From: Sabethes cyaneus | Lineage: Eukaryota > Arthropoda > Insecta > Diptera > Culicidae | Assembly (NCBI RefSeq): GCF_943734655.1 | Contig: NC_071355.1 | Coordinates: 210,637,103 to 210,701,102, forward strand | Length of the DNA: 64,000 nt | Direction: 5' to 3' | Shown: positions 38,211-49,901 of the stretch, piece by piece | Layout of the letters: every line of letters begins with the position of its first letter | How positions within the stretch are numbered: the stretch's first letter is position 1 | The notes under the pieces: generated by a model | The model's database searches: none | Told to the model about the DNA's origin: nothing | Seen by the model: the letters and a program-made list of their open reading frames with translations, nothing else | Position numbers and translations under genes: made by a program

Positions 38211-39335
38211 ACAGTTACTCGCACTCAAAATAGCCCCAAACCAAAGAAAACGTGTGCACTAGAGTTTTGACTGGGAAAACTTGGTTCTAGGTTTATCGAA
38301 CCTTTGGAAGAGTTTCTTGAAATTGAAAGCTCTATCGTCTGGTGAAATTTAAATTTTTATTAATCCCCCTAAAAGTGAAATAAAAAAAATATTTTTCTTC
38401 AGTGTCAATATAACACATTGATGTGTTCTACAAAGTTATAGAGCATATTATTACAAGAAATTTTGCTAAAGATAGTAACCTTCTATCTCTGCAGCGAAGA
38501 TAGAAATATCTTATTTATTGTATATGAATTTGTAAAATCAGTTTTTCTATTTTTGCTCCTTTTGTAATTGTTGTATGACTTTTTCATGTACTACAAAATT
38601 GTACAAATAGTAAAAATACACAACTTTGCTGAAAATAGTATACCTGTATGTTTGCTTGTTTAGGAACTGTAGAACTTTGATTATAAAGAATACCCTAATT
38701 TTGACTCCGAATTACTCGACTACCAGCAGACGGATACATTTTAAACATTTTACATTTGCTGATAGTTTTGCTGCATACATTTTCCCAACAATTTAAATTA
38801 TTAATGCATTGAATAATTATGACGTTTTGCTCACAATAAGTTTGTTGAAGAATATACGTTAGTTAAACAACGATTTGTAACTTTACAACAATATGGCGTT
38901 GAAAAACCTACACGTGTTGTATAAAATACAACAGGGTGAGTTCATAAAAATTGATGAAAATTATTCAAGAAAACTCTATTGATGTGATTCAAATAGAATG
39001 GCATTACAGGAAACTATGCATAGTTCAAAAACCTATAAACTAGACCTTTACTAGACAATGTATATGCTAAAGGATAAGATTTCCTCTTACAACTTACTAT
39101 TATTTGCACTTACTCAGATTAATAACAACTTACTTATCCTTACTCAGCAATTTCATGAAAAAAGGATCCATCGAAATTTAAAAGTGTTCCTATTTTGTTC
39201 AAATTTTGCAAACTTTTTCAATTTGCAAAAATTTTATGTAAACCAGCACACTACGCAACGATAACTAATAGATGAATTATGTTCCGAAGACGTGTCGATT
39301 TCTATCTCAAATAGCAAGTAAGACCGTATAACAAC
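38211..39335. other. AT-rich repeat-like stretch
   Basis: Contains phrases of the type TACAAAGTTATAGAGCATA and TTTGCTGAAAATAGTATACC that recur in slightly different form, similar to words in the foldback at 61285. No coding feature was recognised. Confidence 0.3.
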
Positions 39336-40796
39336 CCAAGTAACACTTGCAACATGTTTTTTAGAAAAATATTCAGAAAACAGTTGCATTTAAATTATAA
39401 ATAAGTTTCATGGAAAACAAGATGTTATAAAAATGTTTTATTTCTAACGCCGATGTTTTCAGCCAGAATGACAGGTTAAAGTTGCATTTCGGTTGTAAAG
39501 CTAAGTTTTTATTGAACATTTACAACTGAGTATTCGCGTTGACGAACGTAAGCTGGTGCCACCTCCAAAAGTTTACTGTAGGGGTGAAGCGGAATAGGGA
39601 TTTCTTAAAGAGCGCAAGAGATCGCAACATTTTGGCAGATTTTCACCCACACGTACATACGGCCATTTCTATGAGTGTGCAAGAGATCGTTTAATGCCGT
39701 CAACGCGAATTCGCGACTACGAAAGTAAAAGAGATTTCTAAGCCTGTTCGCACTCACACGAAACTCCATGCCAAATTGTCAAAACTTACGTGAAAACAAA
39801 AGCAAAAATACTTCCTTCTCTTTTTTTCTCACACAAAAATCAAACCAATATCAGCAACTTCGTAGTGGCGAATTGCCGGCATTGAACAGCGGCGAAGCGA
39901 TGACAATGAGTACAGCACAGATCCATAACTTTGACACATTTTCGCAACATTGCAATATTTTATTGAGCTTAAATGCTCCAATTTATGAGTATTCTGGGTA
40001 TTTTTTGAGCGCAATTTAAGTTCATTCACAAATAAAAATTAACTGTGAATCAGTTGTAAGTTAACGCGAAACAAAATGTATACAGTAAAGCTTTTTATTG
40101 GTTTCGAATTTTTCGGTTATCGGTGTGCTCATTTGAACGCAATCTTGTATAAACATGGCCGATGACTGCGCCAAAATATAATGCAATAGATCATTATTTT
40201 TGTGTCGTAGAATGATTTTATATATACAAGGGACATATAACATAATTAATATAAAATATCCCACCGGTTTTCAAAGAGATTAGCATGTTTTGTGAGATTG
40301 TCAAAAAATGATATTTATTTCGATTCCACTCAACTTTTGCTTATAAAAGTAAATCTTGAGCGCATCAATTTTTCGGAAGTAGAATGGCAAAGTTCACGAT
40401 AAATTTAAAATTGCACTTTAGTTTGGGTTATTTGAAGGCTACAATGTTGCTTTGAGTGATTGATGAATTACCGAAATATAACTTTAGCCATTTTATTTTG
40501 CGAAAAATGTCTGTCATTATTTGCTTGTAAATGTAAATATAACTTCAGGGAAATATCAGAAAAAAAAATTCCTGTCAACAGCGCGATTAAGCTTTTTAGT
40601 TGGTAGTACAAAAACCATGCAACGCATAGGCGTCACTTTGAAATATTTCACAAACATGTTATATTTTAGCTCGTTTCTTGCGCTGCTTCAGTGTTAATCC
40701 GATCGTAATTAAGTATGTGGAAACGAAAGGTTAGCAATTCGATTTGTTTTAAATCCGTTGTCAATTCTTATTTAAAACCAAGTGTGTTACTTGGGA
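39336..40796. mobile_element. Possible non-autonomous element with CCCAAGTAACAC ends
   Basis: CCCAAGTAACACTT near 39337 is the inverted complement of GTGTTACTTGGG near 40785. The termini resemble those of the MITEs at 24284 and 35733. No TSD or transposase is evident, and the match is short for a 1.46-kb span. Confidence 0.3.
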
Positions 40797-43468
40797 AAGG
40801 TTCCTTTCACCACTAGGTGGATTAAATCGGGTTTTTCTATTATCTAAGGCTTTGTCTCTAGCCGAAAGTTTTATTATTTTCTAACAAAACTGTAAACAAA
40901 TTCTGAATTGACGGAACCTGTTCACCAGTAGCAGCAGCTGCAGCATAGCTGATGAACTATCGTGTTGCCAAGACATTGTTTCGGTTCTGGAAATAAGAAT
41001 TATAGGTTTGAAATTAACTGAAACCTCCAATGGTGAAAACGTTGTTCAATACTTTCAAGAGAAATGTATGTTCATAATTATTTTTTCTTTATTAAAAACA
41101 ACAGAAAAGACAGCTTTTTCAATAATTTTCCCAGATTTTCTCAGTGATTTAATGAAGCAACGATGTGTTTCAATGTTATTTGCTTTGACAACACTGTTCG
41201 GAGTCGGGCCGTGTGTAGTGCTATGTTTACCTCTTTTGTTCTCCCACCATCCTTATGAACAGCGAGTGAGACGTCAAACTCGCAGTTTCCCATAAGAACA
41301 TTAGAGAATAAAAGAGACGACGAATACCGTTTGCCGAACGGTGCGGTGAGTGTATGCCCCGATAAACAATTTAGACAGATGGCATTTTACACATCTATGC
41401 CGATTACGCATCAGATGGCGATTAGTAGGTCGCGGATAGGAACGCGAACTTACTGAATAGGGGGAAAAGTTCGGGGGATTTTTTATGGGAACGTAAAAAA
41501 ATTCAGATTTCAGGATTGCTTAAAAAAGCACCTTGCGGGTGAAAATATGTTCGGTCTGATCAAAATTAGTTCCACCACTCCAACTTTTAAAGCGAAAAAT
41601 CAAAAGTTTAGCTCAACAATAGTATCTTCCGATAGTAACAGCTTGAAGAACTAAAGATAGCAAGAAGATTGGTATGCTGATATCCCCCACTTAGTCAACC
41701 CATCGCTTGTAATAAGGTAAAATAATCAGTGACCCGCTTAGACTGCTTAAAACTGGTTCTTTACCCTAGGTACGTGTTTCGGTGTTGAAGCTCAAGCAAG
41801 CAAATGGTAGATTGCTGTTTGTGAGCTCTTTACGCGGGAGTATAGCGAGTATATTCCTGCTCGCTATTGGTGATCTAATGGTGTAGTAATCAATTCCAGT
41901 CAGACGACGATGGACCTTCTGGACTTTGGCTTTTGGACCTAGTCAAGTATGCATGGGCCATAATAGAGGGTTACGACCACCTTGTCTAGCATTAAGACAC
42001 GATGTGATAAGTACGGCGAGAATCATGTGGATGATACCTGCGTAAAATATGCTTAACAGTTTCTGTTGTGGAGACTTCACGTGAGGACTTGCTATGCTCC
42101 ACTTGTAAATTTTGCGGTGATAAAATCTGACGATCCACTCAAGAGATCTTCTCCAGAGAGGAAAAATGTTTCTTTGCTTTTCTAGAATGCGCTGGAGATA
42201 TCCCGAAGCTATTCCACTTACCCCAATACCTACATAGGAAAGAAAAAAAACGTTGCAAAAGACCAAAGCAAACTTCTCTAGAACCTGCGATATTCAATTC
42301 ATACTGTTGGTTCATTTTCATCTAAGGTTCAGCCAGAATACGAACTTCTGAAATTTTCAGAATGCAAATTTCTTATCTACCGTTAGAACGTTTTTGAAGC
42401 GAATGGTTGTAAAATTGCCTCTCCTTGCAGTGATTGTACGTCGGTCGAGGTGGGGGATTTAACCAACATTTTGCAGTGGAACTGCTCAAGTATAAAACTA
42501 TAAACTGTATCTTTCAAAATAATGTGTAATCATTTTAAATCATTTTCTCTTTGTGAATTCTTACCGAATTCTAATGTTTATCTCAACTTCGAGGTATGAA
42601 CGAGGTATCTATAGAGAAATCCGTTTGGGGATCAAAAAGTGCTATTCTTTGCTTTTCGAATTAACGTCCCATCTATCCCACACGCTACGTCTGAAAGCTC
42701 GCAGCTTATGGCAACTTTGATGTACATAAAATTTTCTTTCACAATTTGTTAGAACAGGTCTTCACCCCGCGTTTTCCGGGGATTCTTACAAATTATTGCA
42801 CAACTATTTCTTATTCGACCTTGTCATTAGTCACTACTGGTGCAAAACATGTCTATAGTATATGTAGGTAGAATCGCTAGAAAACTTTTCTAGTCAAAAG
42901 GCGTATTTTTAATTTAAGTAAAGACTGGCAGTATAACCTGATATGTCTCGGTGAGTTTTTGCGGGCTTTTGTTAATCACTGCTTCCGATGCTTCATTAGC
43001 ACCTGGCTGGTGACCTTCCAATTGGACACTTCAAACTTCGCAGTTAATATCAATAGTGGTCGTCAAACTATCAGGATTCACAAAAAGAGCTGAAGTGAAA
43101 ATCTAATCTGAATAATATTCGCCAATATGTAAAAATAGCTAATGTTTTAGAATTAAATTAAAAAAAAAATCTGAACGCTATTCCATTTTCCTCAACGGAA
43201 ATTCCAGTAATCCGGTTCCCTGCCTCCCCTACACGTTACCTAACGACGACGCGACGAGCCGCTAAAGTGGACAGCGATAATCATCGTATTTTAAACAATG
43301 CAGAGACCGTACAGAAAACAAGTTTTCAGAGAATTCACTCCCCGGCCGTAGAAGAGCATTTCGCTTACAGGTTAGAGCGCATCAACGTCCAGTCCACCTC
43401 CAGCTCTCAGTCAGAACCGTGCATTGACTCGATACGGGATTCCTACCGCGAAAGGAACAAAGGAAACT
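40797..43468. other. Mostly featureless region before the protease homolog
   Basis: Apart from the uncertain ORF at 41943-42266, nothing is recognised. An arthropod initiator-like TCAGTC at about 43410 lies 60 nt before the protease-homolog ATG and may be its start site. Confidence 0.3.
41943..42266 (-). CDS. Unrecognised ORF after a strong acceptor-like tract
   Basis: A long pyrimidine tract ends in CTATGTAG near 42231 on the minus strand and opens into a frame running to 41943. Its product is basic and aromatic (YHRKIYKWS), followed by a hydrophobic stretch (GIIHMILAVLITSCL). I do not recognise the sequence. It could be a terminal exon or chance. Confidence 0.15.
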   Translation of the reverse strand: MVFCNVFFLSYVGIGVSGIASGYLQRILEKQRNIFPLWRRSLEWIVRFYHRKIYKWSIASPHVKSPQQKLLSIFYAGIIHMILAVLITSCLNARQGGRNPLLWPMHT

Positions 43469-44545
43469 ATGAAGCTGTGGATACTTTCAGTAGTGTTAAC
43501 AATCATTCAAAATGGTATATTTAATATATAAATAAATAAGAGAAATTTATGGTTTACAAAACTTTCTTCAACAGGACTATGTCAATCAACCAACAACGCA
43601 ATCAATTCTCATGTGGTAAGAATACGATGCTTTAAGATTTCCAGAAGAGTAAAATTTCCAAATGAATAGATTCAAATTGGTATAACGCAATCGGATGGAA
43701 CAGTGAACTTTTTCTGCGGCGGTTCCTATATCGGAGAAAAATCAGTGGTTTTTGGTGCACATTGTACAAACAAGCATGGGTAGTAAAACATATCGAAAGG
43801 CACAAGAATGCTTGTACATCAAAGAGCTTTCATGTTATTTTCCCCCCAGGCGCCTACCAGATGTGGTTCAGTTCGGAAAGACACTTCAGCGCACTTTCAA
43901 CGTTCCCATCGAAAACGTTACCGTCCATTATCGGTACAAGCCGCAATTCGATTACCACAATATGGCCGTTGCTCAACTGAAACAGAACCCACAACTCGTA
44001 TCTCGAGAAGCCATCAAGCCGGCTTGTATCTTAAAGTGGCACCCCAAGTCCAACACCGAAGTACAACTGATTGGAACCATTAACGAACAGTTCGAGCAAA
44101 CAAACCTACTGGCAGTCGGTTCCGACAAATGCCACGAGTACTACAATCCTAATCGAAAGCTGCGGTTTGGGGTACTGCTGTGCTGTTTTTGTGCCAAAAA
44201 TTCCTACACAGATCGTTGCACGGTACAGTTACGGGACATGTCATAATTCGAATTTATTTTAAAGCCATCATTATTCTAGGATCAGCATAGTTCACCGCTA
44301 CAGATAATTCAAAGGCGCTCCGGGAAGAATATCCCCTATCTCGTTGGACACAAATCGGTGGGAAAATCCTGCGGTACAGGAGTTCCGGCAATTTACACGC
44401 GCTACGGATCGTACTATGAGTGGCTGGAGACAGTAACCGGAATTAAATACAACAAAAATGGTAACATTATTTTATAGTGACTTTTTTTAAAACAATATAA
44501 AAACAATTGTTTATTATTCTTTTAGCGTGCACATCACGGTACTAA
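43469..44545 (+). CDS. Secreted serine protease homolog (catalytically dead trypsin fold), six exons
   Basis: This is a predicted extracellular clan PA(S) protein. The exons I infer are 43469-43514, 43575-43615, 43670-43779, 43850-44222, 44280-44460 and 44526-44545. All introns are 54-70 bp GT-AG and phases agree, giving 256 residues. The start was chosen because it yields a clean signal peptide, MKLWILSVVLTIIQNG, ending near residue 20. The FFCGGSYIG block and GAHC give the conserved Cys45-Cys61 pair and catalytic His60. The catalytic Asp position is Asn103 (YHNMAV). The GDSGGP loop reads DQHSSP, with His193 in the Ser position. The tail keeps CGTGVPAIYTR and a WLE helix. No R/IVGG activation site is visible before the fold. 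Such homologs usually act as regulators or binding partners in immune cascades. A pseudogene is possible, but there is no frameshift or stop. If the last donor is unused, translation ends at 44477. Confidence 0.82.
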
Positions 44546-45425
44546 CGTTTCGCTAAAATATTTATAAAACAATACACTACGTAAGTCACTGACAAGCAGA
44601 CAGAGGCGAGTAAGATCTGATGGGATCTCGCAATTAAACTGTGTGTTTTACGTGAATCCCACGAATGCAGTGCCAACAAAGAGATGCTAAGTTTGTCAGC
44701 CTCAGCTCTAGCTAATCTGTCGAAATCTGATCCTGAACGCGAGAATCGGTGCAACCGATTAAATATTTGTTTTGGTTCAGGTTCAAGCAAACGAAAGAGT
44801 GTTGTCAGCGCGTGTTAGATTTCGTTTCTTTTTAATTGCCACTTTTCATCCGTAATACAAAACATCTTATGTGCAGTTGCTTCTAGCGTTAAACGATTGT
44901 GACATGAAAAAATCAACGGTTGCCATATAGTTCGTGAGACTATACTTGCCAGCAAAACATACAGAAATACTTAAGATATGCACCCAGGAAACTTAATTGA
45001 TAAACCTAACTGTAAAGTTCGTTACGATAATCAAATTACTAATCTCTCTGCGGTCATTGACATACTTAGTCCTATGAAATACCTATTTAAATAAATACTC
45101 AAAAAGATTTTTTTTTTGTAAAAAGTCTGAATTTTACCCAAGTTATTTCGCAATTCGCAGCAATGTAAAATACGGAATCGGGAAGACATTATCTTATTTT
45201 TATAACGGTAGTTTTTTACAATCGACGGAGGGAACGAGGAAAGAATGTAATGAAGGTGTTGGTAGTATTTCAGGAACGACAAAGCGTGAAGGGGTAATAG
45301 CAGAAAATTAGCTAAGGAAGGATCATTAAAACAATGCTTATAAAGTTTGTATAGCATTCCTCTTTACCCAAACTGGGGGATCCGCGGATCGAACTGAGCT
45401 ATAATAGGAGACAATTAGAATCAAA
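44546..45425. other. No recognisable gene
   Basis: AT-rich sequence with short ORFs on the minus strand (44542-44790, 45031-45357) that show no domain. Confidence 0.35.
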
Positions 45426-45743
45426 TTAGAACCCGAACCCCAAGAATGGTAGTGGTAGCAAACACAGTATCACAGAACCAAACAATGCCAGGATAGTAGT
45501 TACCCATTCATGCGCAACCCAGCATTTCGATTCGAGATCGGAAGGCATTGGAACCGGAATAACAAACAGAATATCGCGGTCTCGCGCAAGGAAGCTGTAC
45601 AGGAAGTGAAATACCAGATTGTAAAAAGAAACGAAATAAGAACCGATAATTGTTACTCCAATGATCCTCCCGCAAACTAATTTTCCATTTTTGCCCTTCA
45701 CGTCTTGTCTCACCTTAGAGATATTATCAACAGCTTTGTTTCT
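45426..45743 (-). CDS. Hydrophobic ORF, possibly a chemoreceptor-like exon
   Basis: An open frame of about 105 codons carries two strongly hydrophobic spans. One lies near IIGVTIIGSYFVSFYNLVF and the other near TTILALFGSVILCLLP. Between them is a loop with FVIPVPMPSDLES, which loosely resembles the Pro-rich loop of insect odorant receptors. The frame is open from about 45743 but has no good start codon; a donor-like AAG/GTGAGA lies near 45713. No flanking exons could be joined with confidence. It may be a receptor exon, a pseudogene, or chance. I do not recognise it firmly. Confidence 0.25.
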   Translation of the reverse strand, partial: RNKAVDNISKVRQDVKGKNGKLVCGRIIGVTIIGSYFVSFYNLVFHFLYSFLARDRDILFVIPVPMPSDLESKCWVAHEWVTTILALFGSVILCLLPLPFLGFGF

Positions 45744-46044
45744 TTACTTTCGTCTATAATGTTTTTCGTCTGTTGAAAAGACTACTGGTATAAAAAAAGA
45801 TACAAGTCATTCCAAAAAATCGAAAAATGCGAGCGTCACGAAAAATGATAGATTTTGGGCGCTAATAGCTCAGCGGTTTTCCGATCGATTTTCAATATTC
45901 TTACACCAATCGATTAGAAAATCTTCTAAGAATTGACCCAAATGAAGAAAAGTATGGATTCTTGATGTTGAACTATTGAAAAATTGAAAATAATAAACCT
46001 GTTTTACCAGAATTCTCGCTTCGTGATTGGTTGGAAGATTCTTT

Positions 46045-46400
46045 GCAATGGTCTAAACCTATACCAATTTGATATCTGTGCTTGGGAAGTAAGCCAAAGC
46101 AAGTGACAAAGTTTCCTCATTTCAACAAGATTTCTTAACATCGCGATTAAACCTAGACCATTTTGATGTCCTTGCTTGGGAAGTACGCCAAAAAGAGTGA
46201 CGAAGTCCCCTCGTGCCAACAGATTTCTTACGAACGCGATTAAACCTAGTCCAATTTGATGTCTGTGTTAGGGAAATGTGCCAGAAAAAATGGTACAAGT
46301 TCGTTGTCCCAACAGATCGCAAATTCTTTACTGCGAGACGATTAAACCTAGGCGAATTTGATACCTGTGTTGGAAAAATGTGCTACAGCTGTAGTGTTCG
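46045..46400. repeat. Minisatellite, 93-102 bp period, about 3.5 copies
   Basis: TAAACCTA recurs at 46054 (variant), 46148, 46241 and 46343, each followed by an AATTTGAT.TCTGTG..TGGGAA-like block. Copies are well diverged. Short ORFs on both strands cross the units. Confidence 0.75.
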
Positions 46401-46666
46401 GTTATAATACGACTCTGTATGAATACGCATGCTTGCCGTTTCATTAGAAGTGTAGTGAAAAGATGGGCTGTTGATAAAATAGCATTGAATTGGTAAAATC
46501 CCTTCAACGTGGAGAACCATAGGTAATAAAAACAATCTTTAATTTCTGTAAGGTAGCAGGAAACCAATAGTTTGTGTTTGATTTTGTTAAATTGTTTTCA
46601 AATGCACAAGCTTTAAGAGAATCGAACGTATGCAATGTTACTACTTTGATAAATGTTACATTCAAC

Positions 46667-48189
46667 TAGGGCTGTCTAACCGGTAGTACCGGTAGTACCG
46701 AAACCGGTAATACCGACCAATTTTTGGATACCGAAATACCGGTTTTGGCAAAGCAAAAAACCGGTATTTCCGGTATTTTCTAATATCTTAGTTTTTTCAA
46801 ACTCCTTATTCGAAGAAGAACTAAGTTTGATGGAAGATTGTAAAACTCATAGAAAAATGACATTCTGCGACTACCAACAATGAAGAAGGTGAAGTTGTAG
46901 GTCAAATAATTATAGCTCTTGAACCCGTTTAAGGCACAGTAGAGCATCTTAGCCGTAAAAAAGTTTCATAGTAGTCAGACGTCGCGTTTCAATTTATTTT
47001 TGAACAACTTGATATTTAAAAGCCAGCAAATTTTTCGAAGTTATAACTAATTTAGGCAACAAGATCAGGGCCCAGCAACGTCACTTATAAGTGATTTTTC
47101 AAATAGCTACTCAACAATGAAGTAATAAAGCTTTAGTTTCGACTGAAACAACGCCTCTCCGTTTTAAAACTGGCTTCAATCAGCCTCAATAAAACGGTTT
47201 TCACTTTATAATGTCGACCGATTTTAAAGTTTCGTTTGTCAAATCAAATGTCTATCAAATATTCAGTAGAAGGCTAGCAACTTTGAATGCAATTGAATTG
47301 AATTTAAGTACCATTTCTGACAATTTAGCAAATATTATAATTAACCTACTCAACATCGACAAATCGTGCCTGACTGTCAATCGTAGTCATTTGAAATAGT
47401 CACCAACTTCAGCTAAAGCTTACCTAAAACGTTCTGTTCATCACATGAAACAAATCGCTTCATGTACCTATAAAGCGAAGGTAAGAGAAAGTCAGCTTCA
47501 TTTAATTGTTTCGAGGATGCCGAGCCCTAGTCAGAATACGGGAATATTTCCGCTTTTCGGGCATTCTTGCCATTAAAGGATCTGCCAGGAAAGACTTTGG
47601 AATATTTTTCAAGTATTTCGAGTGATACATTGATCAAAAAAGCAGATAAAATTTCCAAGCTCTGCGAATAGTGAGATTGATAATAGAGAAGAAAAATGTC
47701 TGTGAACGATGATGAAGAGGATGACGCTATGCAAGGGTTCTGCTCTGGGGATGCAGGAAAATTCGTGAAGAGACAATAGGAGTCCGGGGCATTTAATATG
47801 CTGGAAGCTACATTACCGGGACATTTAAAAATAGTTAAAAGCAGGTTTCCCTACTATAAATTTGAATAAATGAAAGAAAAATTCCTGATGCGCTTAGGGC
47901 CGTTTGTCAGACTTCGATGAAAGCAGAAATTTTCGTTGGAAGCGCTGGCAATAAAATCTAGCAAGGGAAATAAATCACTAAGCGTATTATATCTGCTTAA
48001 ATTCTACTTTGCTAAGGAACAATACTGAAACTAAAGATTGAAAATAGAGACATTTACTGAAAAACATTGACATTTCTATTGATTCCGAATAATCTGCCAA
48101 TACCGGTTTTTTACCGGTACTACCGGTATTTTCTACGCCAATACCGAAATACCGGTTTTCACCAAAAGCACTCAATACCGACAGCCCTA
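46667..48189. mobile_element. hAT-like non-autonomous element, 1523 bp
   Basis: The terminal inverted repeat TAGGGCTGTC is exact at both ends. The flanking 8-bp sites are CATTCAAC (46659-46666) and CATACAAC (48190-48197), 7 of 8 matching, as expected for hAT. Both subterminal regions are packed with ACCGGTA/TACCGG words. No transposase frame was recognised inside. Confidence 0.85.
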
Positions 48190-48529
48190 CATACAACGCA
48201 TGTAGCATGTATACATGAAGAATCGAATGATTACAAGCATGAATATAGGAGACTAGACCACTGCGACCAGCATTTAGATCTATTGTGGTATACAAGCATG
48301 AATACATGCTACTATCACTACAAAGAGACTTACGTAGTCCTGCGTCACCTATATATGCGGTCGTGTCTTGTACACAACCCCTCTGATTTTTTGTTTTTAA
48401 AAAAGCATTGTTGCTGGTACCAACTACGAATTTATGCTCCTGTTTATTCTATGATAAGCCCTTTGTTTGTTCCTTTTTATTATATTCACATTGCTTTTCG
48501 AATACACTCAAATCTCATTTTACGTCCAC

Positions 48530-49570
48530 TATTGGAGGGACGTAAAAAAATCGGTCGTAAAAAAAGGAGACGTTATTTCAAATTTAAGACGTATAAAAAA
48601 AGACGTTATTTTGAATTTCCCGACATAGGGCCCTATTCTCACCATCACCTCACTCACCTCACTTCTCTCACGCGCCATATTCTTACAGTCACCTTCACCT
48701 CACCTTATAGGTCCCATTTGATTTACACAGTCACCAACGTCGGCGGAGTCACCTAGGTGATTTTCAGAAACGTAAATTGTGCTCTCACCTAAAAAGTTTA
48801 GATGAGGTAACTGTGAGAATAGGGCCCATTACCTCATGGTATTTGACAAAGACGTTAACTTAAATTTTGGACGTAGAAAAAGAGGACGCTAATTCGAATT
48901 TTTGACGTCAAAATAGGAGACGGTAATTCAAATTTTTTACGTGAAAAAAGGGACTGTAAGTTGAAGTTTTGGCTGTAAAAAGAGGAACGTTAATTCAAAT
49001 TTTGGACGTGAAAAGAGAGGGCAATAATTTAAACTTTGGACGTAAAAGGGGACGTTAATTTAAACTTTGGACGTAAAAAAGGACGGTAATTCAAATTTTA
49101 TGATATTACCTAATGGTATTTGACAAAGACGGTAATTCAGATTTTTGGACGTAAACAAAGGACGTCAATTCGAATTTTGGACGTCAAAAGATAGGACGTT
49201 AATGCAAATTTTAGTGGTAAAAAGAAAAGACGTTATTTCAAATTTCTTGACATTACCTCATGGTATATGACAAGGAAGTAAACTCAAATTTTGGACGTAA
49301 AAAGAGAGGACGTTAATTCAAACTTTGGACATAAAAAAGGACGTTAATTTTGAATGTGAAAAGAAAAGACGTTATTTCGAGTTTCCTGATATTACCTAAT
49401 GGCATTTGACAAAAACGTTAATTCAAATTTTGGACCTCAAAAGAGATGACGTTAATTCAAATTTTGGATGTAAAAAGAAAAGAATTTATTTCGAATTTCC
49501 TGACATTACCTCATGGTATTGGACTAGAACGTTAATTCAACTTTCAGCAGTAAAAAAGTGACCGAAAAAA
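48530..49570. repeat. GACGTTAATTCAAATTTTGG-type array with higher-order structure
   Basis: Units of about 25-35 bp (GACGTTAATTCAAATTTTGG, ACGTAAAAAGAG) are organised into blocks. Each block carries ATTACCTCATGGTATTTGAC, seen at about 48828, 49107, 49253, 49393 and 49505. Two or more levels of duplication are therefore visible. A MITE interrupts it at 48628-48827. Confidence 0.85.
48628..48827. mobile_element. 200-bp MITE inserted in the array
   Basis: The termini GGGCCCTATTCTCAC and GTGAGAATAGGGCCC are exact inverses, with further similarity (ACCTCA). The flanks read CGACATA and ATTACCTCATGG. Neighbouring array copies give the empty site GACATTACCTCATGG, implying a 3-bp ATT/ATA target duplication compatible with PIF/Harbinger-type MITEs. 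Confidence 0.85.
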
Positions 49571-49901
49571 GTAATTATTAGTTTAGTTTAGTTTATTTGC
49601 TCACAAAAAAACATACAAAAAAAATATTACGTAATGAATGAACGTAAAAAGAGATTCTAGTGTACAACTTTAATTCAGTAAATCACCCTTATGTTTTGTT
49701 TTGAACATTTCAATTGTTTAAAGAGCGCTACGATAAAAAATTGGTCGACTTAAATGTGACGCAATTTTATTAATTTCGAATACATTTAATTTTTGGTATT
49801 TACTTTTCGGCTATCAGACAAAGATGGCCTAGAAACAATCCTTTCTTTGCCATCCGTTTCATTACAAGTAACAACAAAACACCATGCGTGTCCATTGCTC
49901 A

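Noticed and set aside
43267..43524. ORF upstream of the protease homolog
   Set aside because: It is in a different frame from the signal-peptide exon starting at 43469 and ends in the first intron.
43780..43849. Apparent frameshift or stop in the protease homolog
   Set aside because: A GTAGTA...TTTTCCCCCCAG intron of 70 bp restores the frame exactly, so this is not a pseudogene lesion.
43762..44083. Overlapping ORFs in other frames of the protease homolog
   Set aside because: They disagree with the trypsin-fold frame once the 43780-43849 intron is removed.
48530..49570. CRISPR-like array
   Set aside because: Spacing is irregular, the spacers are themselves repeats, and the context is eukaryotic.
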